Made by a program: the position numbers and the translations under genes
The notes under the pieces: generated by a model
Told to the model about the DNA's origin: nothing
The model's input: the letters and a program-made list of their open reading frames with translations, nothing else
Databases searched by the model: none
Part shown: piece after piece, positions 54,551-63,386 of the stretch
Position numbering within the stretch: the stretch's first letter is position 1
How the letters are laid out: every line of letters starts with the position of its first letter
Assembly: GCF_000294775.2 (NCBI RefSeq)
Contig: NZ_CP015506.1
Coordinates: forward strand, 2,951,501-3,015,500
Direction: 5' to 3'
DNA length: 64,000 bases
Source of the DNA: Cytobacillus oceanisediminis 2691
GTDB lineage: Bacteria > Bacillota > Bacilli > Bacillales > Cytobacillaceae

Positions 54551-55789
54551 TTAATGAGCCCTTGCAAGCTTTAGAATCGTGTTCAGAAGGACATTTGCAC
54601 CCTTCTCAATGTCGTCCTCTAAAGTCAATTCTTTTTCATTATGGCTAATCCCGTTTATACTGGGTAAAAAAATCATCCCGGTGTCGGCCATTTTACTTAT
54701 ATATTTTGCATCATGTCCTGGACCGCTAAATAATCTTAAAGTGGAATATCCCAACACGCCTGCAGCTTCACTAATTGCATCCATAACTTCGGAGGAAAAT
54801 AGCACAGCATCCGAATTCCAATCTGTTGAAATCGTAACTTCAACATTATTCATTACCGCAATTGTGCCTAACTGCTCTCTTAGTCTATCAATTGTACCAG
54901 CTCTAATCTCATCATCCTTGTGCCGCACGTCAATCATGAACTCTACTTCACCAGGTATAACATTCGTAATATTCGGTTTGACATTAAGTTTTCCTACTGT
55001 CGTTTTCAAACCTTCTATTTCATTTGTTATTTCATATACTTTGGTAACCATTTTAGCTGAAGGTGCCAAGGCATCCTTTCGGTCTTCCATCGGAGTAGGC
55101 CCAGCGTGATTTGTCTCTCCTACTACCTTTACATTAAGCCAGCTTATTCCTTGAATTCCTTCGACAATTCCAATTAACTTGTTGTTTTTTTCAAGAATGG
55201 GACCTTGTTCCACATGGAGCTCGATAAAGTATTTTATATCTCTTAATCTGTGCTTTTCGTCTCCCATGTATTGAATTTTTTTTAATGCCTCCTGGAACGA
55301 AATGTTCTCGTTATCCTTTGTGTTATAGATAAAGTCTGTTGTAAATTCACCTGCAACACCGCCTGATCCAAGCATCGGAGGCTCAAAACGGGCACCTTCT
55401 TCATTAGTAAAATTAACAATTTCAATTGGATAATCAGTTTCAATATTATTTTCGTTTAATGTACGGACGACCTCCAATGCGGTTAAAACACCCAGGATTC
55501 CGTCAAACCGTCCGCCGCAGGGCTGTGTATCTAAATGAGATCCAATTGCAACAGCTGGACTATTATTTAACTTTCCTTTTCTCCTTCCGTAAATATTTCC
55601 AAGGTCGTCAACTCGTACGTCCAGCTTCTCTTCCTGCAGCCATTTAACAAATATATTTCTCATCTTTTTATCTTCTTCTGTTAAAGCCAGCCGATTTAAT
55701 CCTCCATTTTCTAACGCTCCAATGGAAGAACTTACATTAATCGTATCAAGCAGGCGTTTTCTATTAACCATGAGTTTCGTAGTTTCCAT
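54551..55789 (-). CDS. M20 N-carbamoyl-amino-acid hydrolase / ureidopropionase-type amidohydrolase
   Basis: A 412-residue member of the hydantoinase/carbamoylase branch of M20 (relatives: N-carbamoyl-L-amino-acid hydrolase, allantoate amidohydrolase, beta-ureidopropionase). Metal sites: VAIGSHLDTQPCGGRFDGIL, FTNEEGARFEPPMLGSG, ELHVEQGPILE and SGPGHDAKYISKMADTG, closing with INGISHNEKEL. These enzymes split carbamoyl groups to CO2 and ammonia. First gene of the left arm, directly behind a sigma-54 promoter and near agmatine deiminase, so a 4-ureidobutyrate-like substrate is proposed. Confidence 0.9.
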   Translation of the reverse strand: METTKLMVNRKRLLDTINVSSSIGALENGGLNRLALTEEDKKMRNIFVKWLQEEKLDVRVDDLGNIYGRRKGKLNNSPAVAIGSHLDTQPCGGRFDGILGVLTALEVVRTLNENNIETDYPIEIVNFTNEEGARFEPPMLGSGGVAGEFTTDFIYNTKDNENISFQEALKKIQYMGDEKHRLRDIKYFIELHVEQGPILEKNNKLIGIVEGIQGISWLNVKVVGETNHAGPTPMEDRKDALAPSAKMVTKVYEITNEIEGLKTTVGKLNVKPNITNVIPGEVEFMIDVRHKDDEIRAGTIDRLREQLGTIAVMNNVEVTISTDWNSDAVLFSSEVMDAISEAAGVLGYSTLRLFSGPGHDAKYISKMADTGMIFLPSINGISHNEKELTLEDDIEKGANVLLNTILKLARAH

Positions 55790-55815
55790 TTACTTACCTC
55801 CTCAACTATTTTTAA

Positions 55816-55832
55816 TGCAATTTTTATGCCAA
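55816..55832 (-). promoter_or_regulatory. Sigma-54 promoter, left arm
   Basis: On the minus strand TTGGCATAAAAATTGCA: GG at -24 and GC at -12 with exact spacing. It lies 27 bases upstream of the carbamoylase start. Confidence 0.93.
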
Positions 55833-55901
55833 AGTGAAAATCATCCTAAATATCAATATTTGTTTGACTATTAATCTGAAAATTAATAATATAGTAATTA
55901 T

Positions 55902-55935
55902 TTCGAACCAATTCCGGTTCATTTTGAATCGAAAA
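55902..55935. promoter_or_regulatory. Candidate enhancer (UAS) for the sigma-54 regulator, copy 1
   Basis: Contains TTCGAA, then CGGTTCATTT, then TCGAAAA, the same three blocks in the same order as at 57392-57418. It also holds GAACC-N5/6-GGTTC as an inverted repeat. It lies 70-104 bases upstream of the left sigma-54 promoter and just ahead of the regulator gene. Confidence 0.6.
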
Positions 55936-55973
55936 CGAATCAAACTCTATCGATCATACTTTGGGGGCTTAAT

Positions 55974-57365
55974 ATGAGCAAAAAGTTTTTTGAAGATAAA
56001 CATTTTCATCATATGTTTAATCATTTAAAAGATGGGATTTTTATAGCTGACCATAATGGCATCGCTCTATGGATTAATGACACTAGTTCAAAGCAAATGG
56101 GAGCACCGCGCTCTAAGGTTATCGGAAGAAGTGTATCTGATCTTGAAAAAGACGGCTTATTCACCCCGTCCATTACAAATATTGTGTTAGAAAAAAGAGA
56201 GACCGTGACAAAGGTTCAAACCTCTAAAGGGCGACAATACTTAGCAACTGGTTATTTTGTTGAAATAAAAGAAGATAAGACCCAGTATGTCCTGGTCAAT
56301 GTTAAGGATATAACGGATACTGTTAGGTCCTCCCTTCAGCTGGAAAAAGCGGAAATACTTCTCCAAAAGTATTGGGATGAACTCCAGGAAATGAAGGTCA
56401 AGGAATCAGAAAAGAAAAACAATCACATCATTATTGGCAATAGCAAAAAACATGAGGAAATTTTGGATTTAATCGGGAGAATTGCATCATTAGACGTAAC
56501 CATCCTCTTAACCGGAGAGACTGGGGTCGGGAAAAGCATGATTGCATCAATGATTCACAGAAGGAGCAACCGAACCGATAAACCGTTTATTCAAATAAAT
56601 TGTGGAGCAATTCCTGAAACTCTGCTGGAATCAGAATTATTTGGATACAAGAAAGGAGCATTCACCGGAGCAAACAATAGCGGGAAAGTCGGATTAGTTG
56701 AGAAGGCAAATGGAGGTACCCTTTTTCTTGACGAAATCGGGGAACTGCCTTTAACTCTGCAGCCCAAGCTTCTTCAATTGGTTCAGGAAAAGTCATTTTT
56801 TCCTATTGGTTCCACCGAATTAAAACAGGTAGATGTACGGATTATTACCGCTACCCATCAAAGCCTTCTGGAAATGGTCCAAGAAAAGCGATTCAGAGAG
56901 GATTTATATTATAGATTGAACGTTGTTTCAATTCAAATCCCGGCGCTAAGAGAAAGAAAGGATGATATTATTCCTCTTGTTTTTCATTACCTTGAACTTT
57001 TCAAAACAAAATATCGAAAGTCCACTGTCTTAGGAAAAGAGCTGGTTGATTATCTGCAGAATTATAGCTGGCCTGGTAATATTCGTGAATTAGAGAACAT
57101 GATCGAACGTTTAGTTGTCACTGCAAAGTCAGAGATAATTGATAAAAGCGACTTATCGGAAAAGGTATTAAGAGAGGTTCAGAAGAAGGAAAGTGAGTTT
57201 CCTCCCAAACTAAATGGCCAAAGTCTTCCTGGTTATATCGAGGAAATTGAAAAAAAGCTGATTATTGATGCCCAAAAAGAACATAACTCTACCAGGAAAG
57301 CGGCCAAAGCACTTGGAATAACGCAATCCTCCTTCATAAGAAGACTGCAAAAATATAATTTATAA
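55974..57365 (+). CDS. Sigma-54-dependent PAS-AAA+ regulator (RocR-like)
   Basis: A 463-residue enhancer-binding protein. The N-terminal PAS sensor (about residues 10-115) is followed by a coiled linker and a sigma-54 AAA+ domain: Walker A LTGETGVGKSM, the sigma-54 contact loop YKKGAFTGANNSG, Walker B GGTLFLDEIGELPL and arginine-finger region RFREDLYYRLNVV. A Fis-type helix-turn-helix (NSTRKAAKALGITQSSFIRR) ends it. It sits between the two arms, each with a -24/-12 promoter, and most likely activates both. GGGGG precedes the ATG. Confidence 0.95.
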   Translation: MSKKFFEDKHFHHMFNHLKDGIFIADHNGIALWINDTSSKQMGAPRSKVIGRSVSDLEKDGLFTPSITNIVLEKRETVTKVQTSKGRQYLATGYFVEIKEDKTQYVLVNVKDITDTVRSSLQLEKAEILLQKYWDELQEMKVKESEKKNNHIIIGNSKKHEEILDLIGRIASLDVTILLTGETGVGKSMIASMIHRRSNRTDKPFIQINCGAIPETLLESELFGYKKGAFTGANNSGKVGLVEKANGGTLFLDEIGELPLTLQPKLLQLVQEKSFFPIGSTELKQVDVRIITATHQSLLEMVQEKRFREDLYYRLNVVSIQIPALRERKDDIIPLVFHYLELFKTKYRKSTVLGKELVDYLQNYSWPGNIRELENMIERLVVTAKSEIIDKSDLSEKVLREVQKKESEFPPKLNGQSLPGYIEEIEKKLIIDAQKEHNSTRKAAKALGITQSSFIRRLQKYNL

Positions 57366-57391
57366 GTTACATAAACTAAAACATGAATTGA

Positions 57392-57418
57392 TTCGAAATC
57401 GGTTCATTTATTCGAAAA
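57392..57418. promoter_or_regulatory. Candidate enhancer (UAS), copy 2
   Basis: TTCGAA-N2-CGGTTCATTT-N2-TCGAAAA, sharing all three blocks with the copy at 55902-55935. It lies 70-95 bases upstream of the aguA sigma-54 promoter, the usual enhancer distance. Confidence 0.6.
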
Positions 57419-57486
57419 GCAAATTTACCAAAGGCTTAGAAAACGAAAAGAATTGGATATAAGCATTTAAAATTCTCTTCTTATTC

Positions 57487-57503
57487 TTGGCATGGAACTT
57501 GCA
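57487..57503 (+). promoter_or_regulatory. Sigma-54 promoter of aguA
   Basis: TTGGCATGGAACTTGCA, an excellent -24/-12 element, with a leader of about 105 bases before the aguA start. Confidence 0.95.
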
Positions 57504-57618
57504 ACAGAAACCTAGTAAATACAGTTTAAGGAGGGAGTTTTTTAAAGCATCGCTGCTTTCTTTATATAAAGGCTCTGTCAATAATTACGATGAATTACTG
57601 AGTTTAGGGGGATAAAAC

Positions 57619-58716
57619 ATGGTATTAACAATGAATGGAACACCAAAAAAAGACGGTTTTAGAATGCCGGGTGAATTTGAAAAACATAAGGGGACCTGGA
57701 TGCTTTGGCCAGTCAGAACGGATACGTGGAGAGCTGGAGCTAAGCCTGCTCAAAGGGTATATGTCGAAGTTGCAAAAGCGATTGCCGAATTTGAACCTGT
57801 TACCATGTGTGTAAGACCGGAACAATTCGAAAATGCCCGCGCCCTTTTACCTGAACATATCCGCGTAATTGAAATTTCCTCTAACGATGCCTGGATGAGA
57901 GATATTGGTCCAACCTTTGTGAAAAATGATCAAGGTGAGGTGCGCGGGATTGACTGGGGGTTTAATGCCTGGGGCGGAATTGAAGAGGGTTTATATTTTC
58001 CTTGGGATTTAGATCTCCAAGTAAAACGAAAAGTATTAGAGATCGAGCATATAAGCCGATACGATGCAACAGAATTTGTTTTAGAAGGCGGTGCTATAAC
58101 CGTGGATGGTGAAGGCACGCTTATTACTACCGAACAGTGTGTTCTAAATAAAAACCGAAATAAAAATTTAACCAAAGAAGAAGTAGAAGAAAGACTTTCT
58201 GAATTCCTGAATGTAGAAAAGATCATCTGGTTAAAGGATGGGCTGGTCGGAGATGAAACAGATGGGCATGTGGACGAGGTTTTATTTTTTGTTAAGCCTG
58301 GTGAAATTGCCATGAGCTGGACAGATGACCCGATTCATCCTCAGTATGAAGTGCTTCAGGATGCATACGAACGGCTGAAGGATGCAACAGATGCAAAAGG
58401 CAGAAAACTAAAAATACACAAAATACAAATGCCGAAACAAATAACATTAAGCGAAGCTGAAAGTTTTGAAATTGATTACTCCAGACATAGTTACGAACGG
58501 TCAACACACGTGACCTTTATTTCTACTTATATTAATTGTTATTTATGTAACGGAGGAGTTATTTTGCCAACATTTAATGATCCCCAGGATGAGCATGCTG
58601 TCGCCGCTTTTCAAAGAATGTTCCCGGACCGGCAAATTGTTACGGTTAACACTCGTGAGGTGTCAGTTGGCGGAGGAAACATTCATTGCATCACTCAGCA
58701 GCAGCCGTGGCCATAA
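57619..58716 (+). CDS. aguA: Agmatine deiminase
   Basis: A 365-residue agmatine deiminase of normal length. Motifs: GTWMLWPVRTDTWRAGAKPA near the N-terminus, NDAWMRDIGPTFV, EGGAITVDGEGT, VGDETDGHVDEVLFF and the catalytic cysteine in VGGGNIHCITQQQP at the end. It converts agmatine to N-carbamoylputrescine and ammonia. It has its own sigma-54 promoter and terminator. The usual partner AguB (a nitrilase-type N-carbamoylputrescine amidase) is not in the window. Confidence 0.97.
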   Translation: MVLTMNGTPKKDGFRMPGEFEKHKGTWMLWPVRTDTWRAGAKPAQRVYVEVAKAIAEFEPVTMCVRPEQFENARALLPEHIRVIEISSNDAWMRDIGPTFVKNDQGEVRGIDWGFNAWGGIEEGLYFPWDLDLQVKRKVLEIEHISRYDATEFVLEGGAITVDGEGTLITTEQCVLNKNRNKNLTKEEVEERLSEFLNVEKIIWLKDGLVGDETDGHVDEVLFFVKPGEIAMSWTDDPIHPQYEVLQDAYERLKDATDAKGRKLKIHKIQMPKQITLSEAESFEIDYSRHSYERSTHVTFISTYINCYLCNGGVILPTFNDPQDEHAVAAFQRMFPDRQIVTVNTREVSVGGGNIHCITQQQPWP

Positions 58717-58784
58717 GAAATGCTAAAGCGTCATAGAACTAAGCATTTTTAATACTCGTGAAAACTTATACTCTTATTTTTAAA

Positions 58785-58821
58785 AAAACTCGAGCTGAAT
58801 TTTAATTCAGCTCTTTTTTTG
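58785..58821 (+). terminator. Terminator after aguA
   Basis: Stem GAGCTGAAT / ATTCAGCTC with a 4-base loop and a run of seven Ts. It separates aguA from the next sigma-54 unit. Confidence 0.92.
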
Positions 58822-58856
58822 TGTGTTCCCCGGAAAAAATGGCTTACATATAATAT

Positions 58857-58873
58857 TTGGCACAATCCTTGCA
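58857..58873 (+). promoter_or_regulatory. Sigma-54 promoter, right-arm operon
   Basis: TTGGCACAATCCTTGCA with GG/GC correctly spaced, about 70 bases before the aminotransferase start. No copy of the upstream motif was found close by, so it may share the enhancer near aguA. Confidence 0.93.
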
Positions 58874-58943
58874 TTGTAATTAGATGTAAGAAGAAAGCCA
58901 TTATGTTCCTTTTAGAAACTTAAATTTAAAGTATGAGGTGAGA

Positions 58944-60263
58944 ATGATAATGATCACAAATGAACTTACTTATCAAGAATTGGCGGAATTGGACAAAAAG
59001 CATTTCATGCATCCTACATCCCCTATTCAACAACAGCAGGAAAATGGCCCTGCCTATATTTTTACAAAAGGAGACGGCATATATCTCGAAGATGTTCATG
59101 GGAAAAAGGTTATTGATGGAATGTCCTCTCTTTGGAATGTAAATATTGGACATGGGCGAAAAGAGCTGGGTATTGCTGCCATGGAACAAATGAATAAGCT
59201 GGCTTTTAGCTCCTGCTTCGCGACATTTAGCAATGAACCAGCTATTCGATTAGCTGCTAAAATAGCAGAGGTCACACCTGGGGATTTAAATGCCACCTTT
59301 TTTACTTCTGGGGGATCAGAGGCCAATGATACCGCTTATAAGTTAGCAAGGCATTATTGGATTTTAAAAGGGCAGCCTGAGAAAAAGAAAATAATTTCCC
59401 GAATAAAGTCCTACCATGGGGTTGCAATGGGGGCAACCAGCGCAACAGGCCTAAAGCCTTTCAGGGATTTCACTAATTCCTTGGCACCGGATTTTTATCA
59501 TACGGATAATTTTTCGGCAAAAGCGTTTGAAGAAGCCGTAATATCTGAAGGACCTGATACAATTGCTGCCTTTATTGCAGAGCCCGTACAAGGAGCTGGA
59601 GGAGTTCATATTGCTCCTGAGGAGTATTTTAAAATTGTAAGAAATATTTGTGATAAATACAATATTCTTTTTATCACGGATGAAGTCATTACCGGATTTG
59701 GGCGGACAGGAAAATACTTTGGAATTGAGCATTATGGTGTTGCCCCCGATTTAATGTGTTTTGCAAAAGGAGTCACTAGTGGATATGCACAGCTTGGCGG
59801 AGTGGTCCTCTCTGAAAAGATATATGAAGATTTTAAACGATTATCAACTGGCACACTCCTGCATGGCTATACTTATAGCGGTCATCCAATGGCATGCGCA
59901 GTAGCACTGAAGAATATTGAAATAATTGAAAATGAAAACTTAATTGAGAACGCCAAAAATATGGGTGCAGAAATGCTCAAGGGCTTTAGATGGATCCAAG
60001 GAGAGAGAGAGATTGTTAAAAATGTCAGGGCGTTAGGGCTTATGGGAGCTATTGAATTAAATAGCCAACAATCGGCAGCGGGACCCCTAGCCCCTCTGAT
60101 TGTCAATGAGGCAGCCAAACAGGGACTCATTTGCCGATCTGTTGTATTCGATAAGATGGATATACTTGTATTTGCCCCCCCTCTTTCAATTAATAAGCAG
60201 GAGATTGATCGTTTAGTAGAAATTATCCATCATGCCATCTATCAAATAGAGCAAAAATTGTAG
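58944..60263 (+). CDS. Class III aminotransferase (second copy)
   Basis: A 439-residue paralogue of 53094-54500: LDKKHFMHPTSPIQQQQENG, FFTSGGSEANDTAYKLARHY, EPVQGAGGVHIAPEEYFKIV, FITDEVITGFGRTGKYFG and the PLP lysine in CFAKGVTSGYAQLGG. The ATG at 58944 lies 5 bases after GAGG; an upstream GTG is possible. With the linked alanine dehydrogenase, pyruvate is the likely amino acceptor and GABA or N-carbamoylputrescine a possible donor. Confidence 0.93.
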   Translation: MIMITNELTYQELAELDKKHFMHPTSPIQQQQENGPAYIFTKGDGIYLEDVHGKKVIDGMSSLWNVNIGHGRKELGIAAMEQMNKLAFSSCFATFSNEPAIRLAAKIAEVTPGDLNATFFTSGGSEANDTAYKLARHYWILKGQPEKKKIISRIKSYHGVAMGATSATGLKPFRDFTNSLAPDFYHTDNFSAKAFEEAVISEGPDTIAAFIAEPVQGAGGVHIAPEEYFKIVRNICDKYNILFITDEVITGFGRTGKYFGIEHYGVAPDLMCFAKGVTSGYAQLGGVVLSEKIYEDFKRLSTGTLLHGYTYSGHPMACAVALKNIEIIENENLIENAKNMGAEMLKGFRWIQGEREIVKNVRALGLMGAIELNSQQSAAGPLAPLIVNEAAKQGLICRSVVFDKMDILVFAPPLSINKQEIDRLVEIIHHAIYQIEQKL

Positions 60264-60328
60264 ACTTTTATTTCAGAACTGGACTTTTTTAAAAAGTAAT
60301 TAATCTTGTTCAAAAATTTGGAGGTTAT

Positions 60329-61762
60329 ATGCTTATGAAAAAATATCACCTGTTTATCAATGGAGAGTGGGCAAAAGCAAAACATTATAACCCCCTATTC
60401 TCTCCTTATAGCAAAGAACTGATCGCAGAAATCCCAAGTGCAACAGTGGAAGAAGTCAATTCCGCTATAGAAGCTGCATACAAGGCGAGAACGATTATGT
60501 CTGAAATGCCAAGCCATCAGCGGGCAAAAATCCTTGAAAACCTCGCAGGCCTATTTGAAGCGCACTTTGATCAAGCTGCTGAAATTCTTTCTTTAGAGGC
60601 GGCGAAGCCGCTAAAAACCGCTAAAGGAGAAGTGGCAAGAACGATTCAAACTTACAAATTTGCTGCTGAGGAAGCTAAAAGAATTAGCGGAGAAACAATC
60701 CCGCTGGATGCAGCTCCAGGCGGTGAAGGGAGATTCGCTTACACTGTAAAAGAACCACTTGGAGTTATCGGAGCCATTACTCCTTTTAACTTTCCGATGA
60801 ATCTCGTTGCCCATAAGGTTGGACCTGCAATTGCCGCTGGAAATACAGTCGTATTAAAGCCAGCAGGCCAGACGCCCATTTCGGCCTATTTTCTTGCTGA
60901 ACTTATGCAAAAAGCCGGGCTGCCGCCAGGTGCTTTGAATGTAGTAACAGGAAGTGGCCCGGTCATAGGTGAAAAGCTGATATCAGATGATCGAGTGAAG
61001 AAAATTACTTTTACGGGCAGCCCCGAGGTCGGAATCGGCATCAGGAATAAAGCGGGATTAAAACATGTCACACTAGAACTGGGATCTAACGCTGCACTCA
61101 TTGTAGATAAAAATATTGATATCGACAAAATCATTAAGCGCTGTGTAGAAGGAGCCTTCAGTTATCAGGGTCAGGTTTGTATTTCCCTTCAGAGAATTTA
61201 TGTCCATAAGGATAGCTACACCAGCTTCGTTGAAAAATTTGTTAAAGCAGCACAACAATTGAAAGCTGGCGATCCTTTAAATCCTGACACAGATGTTTCT
61301 GCTTTAATTAATCCTAAGGAAGTGGAAAGAACCCTTGAATGGATTTCAGAGGCAAAACAAAATGGGGCAATCGTTGCTGCAGGCGGAGCCAGTGAAGGTA
61401 ATATCCTCCTCCCTACTGTTTTACTAGGTGTGAATCCAGCATCTAAGGTGTCATGTCAGGAGGTTTTCGCTCCAATTGTTTTAATAAACAAGGTCAACTC
61501 TGTTGAGGAAGCGATTGATTTTGTTAATGATTCCCGTTATGGGCTGCAGGCTGGCATTTATACAGATAATATTCACACTGCTTTACAGGCATCAAAGAAA
61601 TTGCATGTTGGCGGAGTCCTCATTAATGATATACCCACCTTCCGTGTTGACCACATGCCTTATGGCGGTGTAAAAGAAAGCGGCATTGGACGTGAAGGGA
61701 TTAAATATGCCATCGAGGAAATGACTGAGCTCAAGCTAGTAATCTTTAATAATAATGATTAA
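60329..61762 (+). CDS. Aldehyde dehydrogenase (succinate-semialdehyde type)
   Basis: A 477-residue aldehyde dehydrogenase, more like GabD/lactaldehyde-type enzymes than the one on the left arm. ITPFNFPMNLVAHKVGPAIA, FTGSPEVGIGIRNKAGLKHV, TLELGSNAALIV for the general base, catalytic cysteine in YQGQVCISLQRIYV, and MPYGGVKESGIGREG at the end. Succinate semialdehyde is the inferred substrate. It follows the aminotransferase by 65 bases and precedes ald by 14. Confidence 0.92.
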   Translation: MLMKKYHLFINGEWAKAKHYNPLFSPYSKELIAEIPSATVEEVNSAIEAAYKARTIMSEMPSHQRAKILENLAGLFEAHFDQAAEILSLEAAKPLKTAKGEVARTIQTYKFAAEEAKRISGETIPLDAAPGGEGRFAYTVKEPLGVIGAITPFNFPMNLVAHKVGPAIAAGNTVVLKPAGQTPISAYFLAELMQKAGLPPGALNVVTGSGPVIGEKLISDDRVKKITFTGSPEVGIGIRNKAGLKHVTLELGSNAALIVDKNIDIDKIIKRCVEGAFSYQGQVCISLQRIYVHKDSYTSFVEKFVKAAQQLKAGDPLNPDTDVSALINPKEVERTLEWISEAKQNGAIVAAGGASEGNILLPTVLLGVNPASKVSCQEVFAPIVLINKVNSVEEAIDFVNDSRYGLQAGIYTDNIHTALQASKKLHVGGVLINDIPTFRVDHMPYGGVKESGIGREGIKYAIEEMTELKLVIFNNND

Positions 61763-61776
61763 TGGAGGTTATTTAA

Positions 61777-62910
61777 ATGATTATTGGAGTACCGAGGGAA
61801 ATTAAAAATAATGAGAATCGGGTAGCTCTAACCCCAGCCGGTGCTATGAGCCTGGTTAATGCTGGACATACGGTAGTGATCGAGAGTGGAGCGGGACTTG
61901 GGAGTGGATTTAGGGACGAGTTCTATCAAGAGGTTGGTGCCTCTATTGAATCAGCCGCAGCGAAGGTTTGGGCAAATGCAGAAATGATTATGAAGGTCAA
62001 GGAACCTATTTCAAGTGAATACAAGTATTTCCGAAAAGGCCTTATTTTATTTACTTACCTGCATTTAGCAGCAGAACCTGAACTGACAAGAGCACTGGTG
62101 GAAAATGAAGTAACAGCTATCGCATATGAAACAGTACAAGCAGGAAATACGCTGCCGCTGCTTACTCCAATGAGTGAAGTAGCTGGAAGAATGTCCGCCC
62201 AAATTGGTGCACAGCTTCTAGAGAAAACGAAAGGCGGGAAAGGAATTCTTCTTTCTGGTGTACCAGGCGTTAAGAGAGGAAAGGTTACCGTCATTGGCGG
62301 TGGCGTTGCAGGAACAAATGCTGCAAAAATCGCAATGGGTCTGGGTGCTGATGTAACAATCATCGATTTAAGCCCAGATCGCTTGCGCCAAATCGATGAT
62401 ATTTTTGGCAGCCAAATCCAAACACTTATGTCTAATCCTTTTAACATTGCCAAGGCGGTTGCAGATTCCGATTTAGTGATTGGAGCTGTACTCATCCCAG
62501 GCTCGAAGGCACCGAAACTAGTGACGGAAGAAATGATTAAATCAATGGAGGTAGGATCTGTAGTTGTTGATGTCGCCGTTGACCAAGGAGGTATTATTGA
62601 GACAGCTGACAGAGTCACTACTCATGATAACCCAACATATATTAAGCATGGTGTTATCCATTATGCTGTGGCAAACATGCCGGGAGCTGTTCCGCAAACA
62701 TCAACTATCGCCCTTACAAATGTGACAGTTCCATACGCGCTGCAAATTGCCAATAAAGGTGTAAAGAAAGCATTGATTGAAAATCCAGCTCTTGCAGCAG
62801 GACTGAACACCATTAATGGTGAAGTCACCTATAAAGCTGTAGCAAACGATCTCGGCTATGAATATGTCCAACCGATGAAAATATTAGCCAAAGAGGAAGT
62901 TAATAATTAG
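61777..62910 (+). CDS. ald: Alanine dehydrogenase
   Basis: A 377-residue Ald: [20 protein letters not shown] at the N-terminus, the substrate lysine in [33 protein letters not shown]-binding [20 protein letters not shown], and [20 protein letters not shown]. It oxidises alanine to pyruvate and ammonia. As the last gene behind a pyruvate-type aminotransferase it probably recycles the amino acceptor. GGAGG precedes the ATG. Confidence 0.97.
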   Translation: MIIGVPREIKNNENRVALTPAGAMSLVNAGHTVVIESGAGLGSGFRDEFYQEVGASIESAAAKVWANAEMIMKVKEPISSEYKYFRKGLILFTYLHLAAEPELTRALVENEVTAIAYETVQAGNTLPLLTPMSEVAGRMSAQIGAQLLEKTKGGKGILLSGVPGVKRGKVTVIGGGVAGTNAAKIAMGLGADVTIIDLSPDRLRQIDDIFGSQIQTLMSNPFNIAKAVADSDLVIGAVLIPGSKAPKLVTEEMIKSMEVGSVVVDVAVDQGGIIETADRVTTHDNPTYIKHGVIHYAVANMPGAVPQTSTIALTNVTVPYALQIANKGVKKALIENPALAAGLNTINGEVTYKAVANDLGYEYVQPMKILAKEEVNN

Positions 62911-63386
62911 GAAGCCGCTTAATCCATTTAGATTTGTTCCATTTTTTTAAACATTAGCCTGGCATATAAGTCAGGCTCTCTTAATGTTTGGCGGATGAAC
63001 GCTGACAAAATGTCTGCATTCCCGTTTTCCGCCATTTTCATCTTAGAAGATATTCCTTTTCTCGGAGAAACACTATCTTCTCTTCCTCTTCTATTAAACA
63101 GTATTAGCTCCATCACCATTAATAAGTATGGACTCTTCTAAAAACTATCTAAAGAAGTTCTTTTTTCTCATGTTTTTATTTTAGTACAATCGTTAGTTTT
63201 AAAAAAACCTGCCCCTTTAGCCGAATAAGAAAAAAGAGCTGCCGATCCACACTGAATCTCCAACTCTTGCACCTGTTATTCTAAGCTCCATTTCTTCACC
63301 AACTTATCATCAATTAACCTTATTAAAAACTTTTTATAGTGCAAAGCTTATTAACCATCCCCAAAATTTTTCAACGCTGCCTAAAA
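62911..63386. other. Intergenic region with hairpin
   Basis: A long imperfect hairpin at 62949-62989 (AAACATTAGCCTG / CAGGCT, then TAATGTTT) follows ald and may slow or end transcription, although no T-tract follows it. A 63-codon minus-strand frame (62928-63119) crosses this hairpin and is not convincing as a gene. Nothing else is recognised up to the permease stop at 63387. Confidence 0.5.

Noticed and set aside
54579..55109. 176-codon plus-strand ORF
   Set aside because: Antisense to the carbamoylase gene, with no ribosome site or known motif.
62055..62618. 187-codon antisense ORF in ald
   Set aside because: Low-complexity, serine/proline-rich reading opposite a well-conserved gene; a codon-bias shadow.
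42011..62910. Possibility of a genomic island bounded by a mobile element
   Set aside because: I saw no tRNA, integrase, transposase or direct repeats at the edges, so horizontal transfer cannot be supported from this window.
62928..63119. 63-codon minus-strand ORF after ald
   Set aside because: No good ribosome site, no recognisable family, and it spans an inverted repeat; more likely chance.
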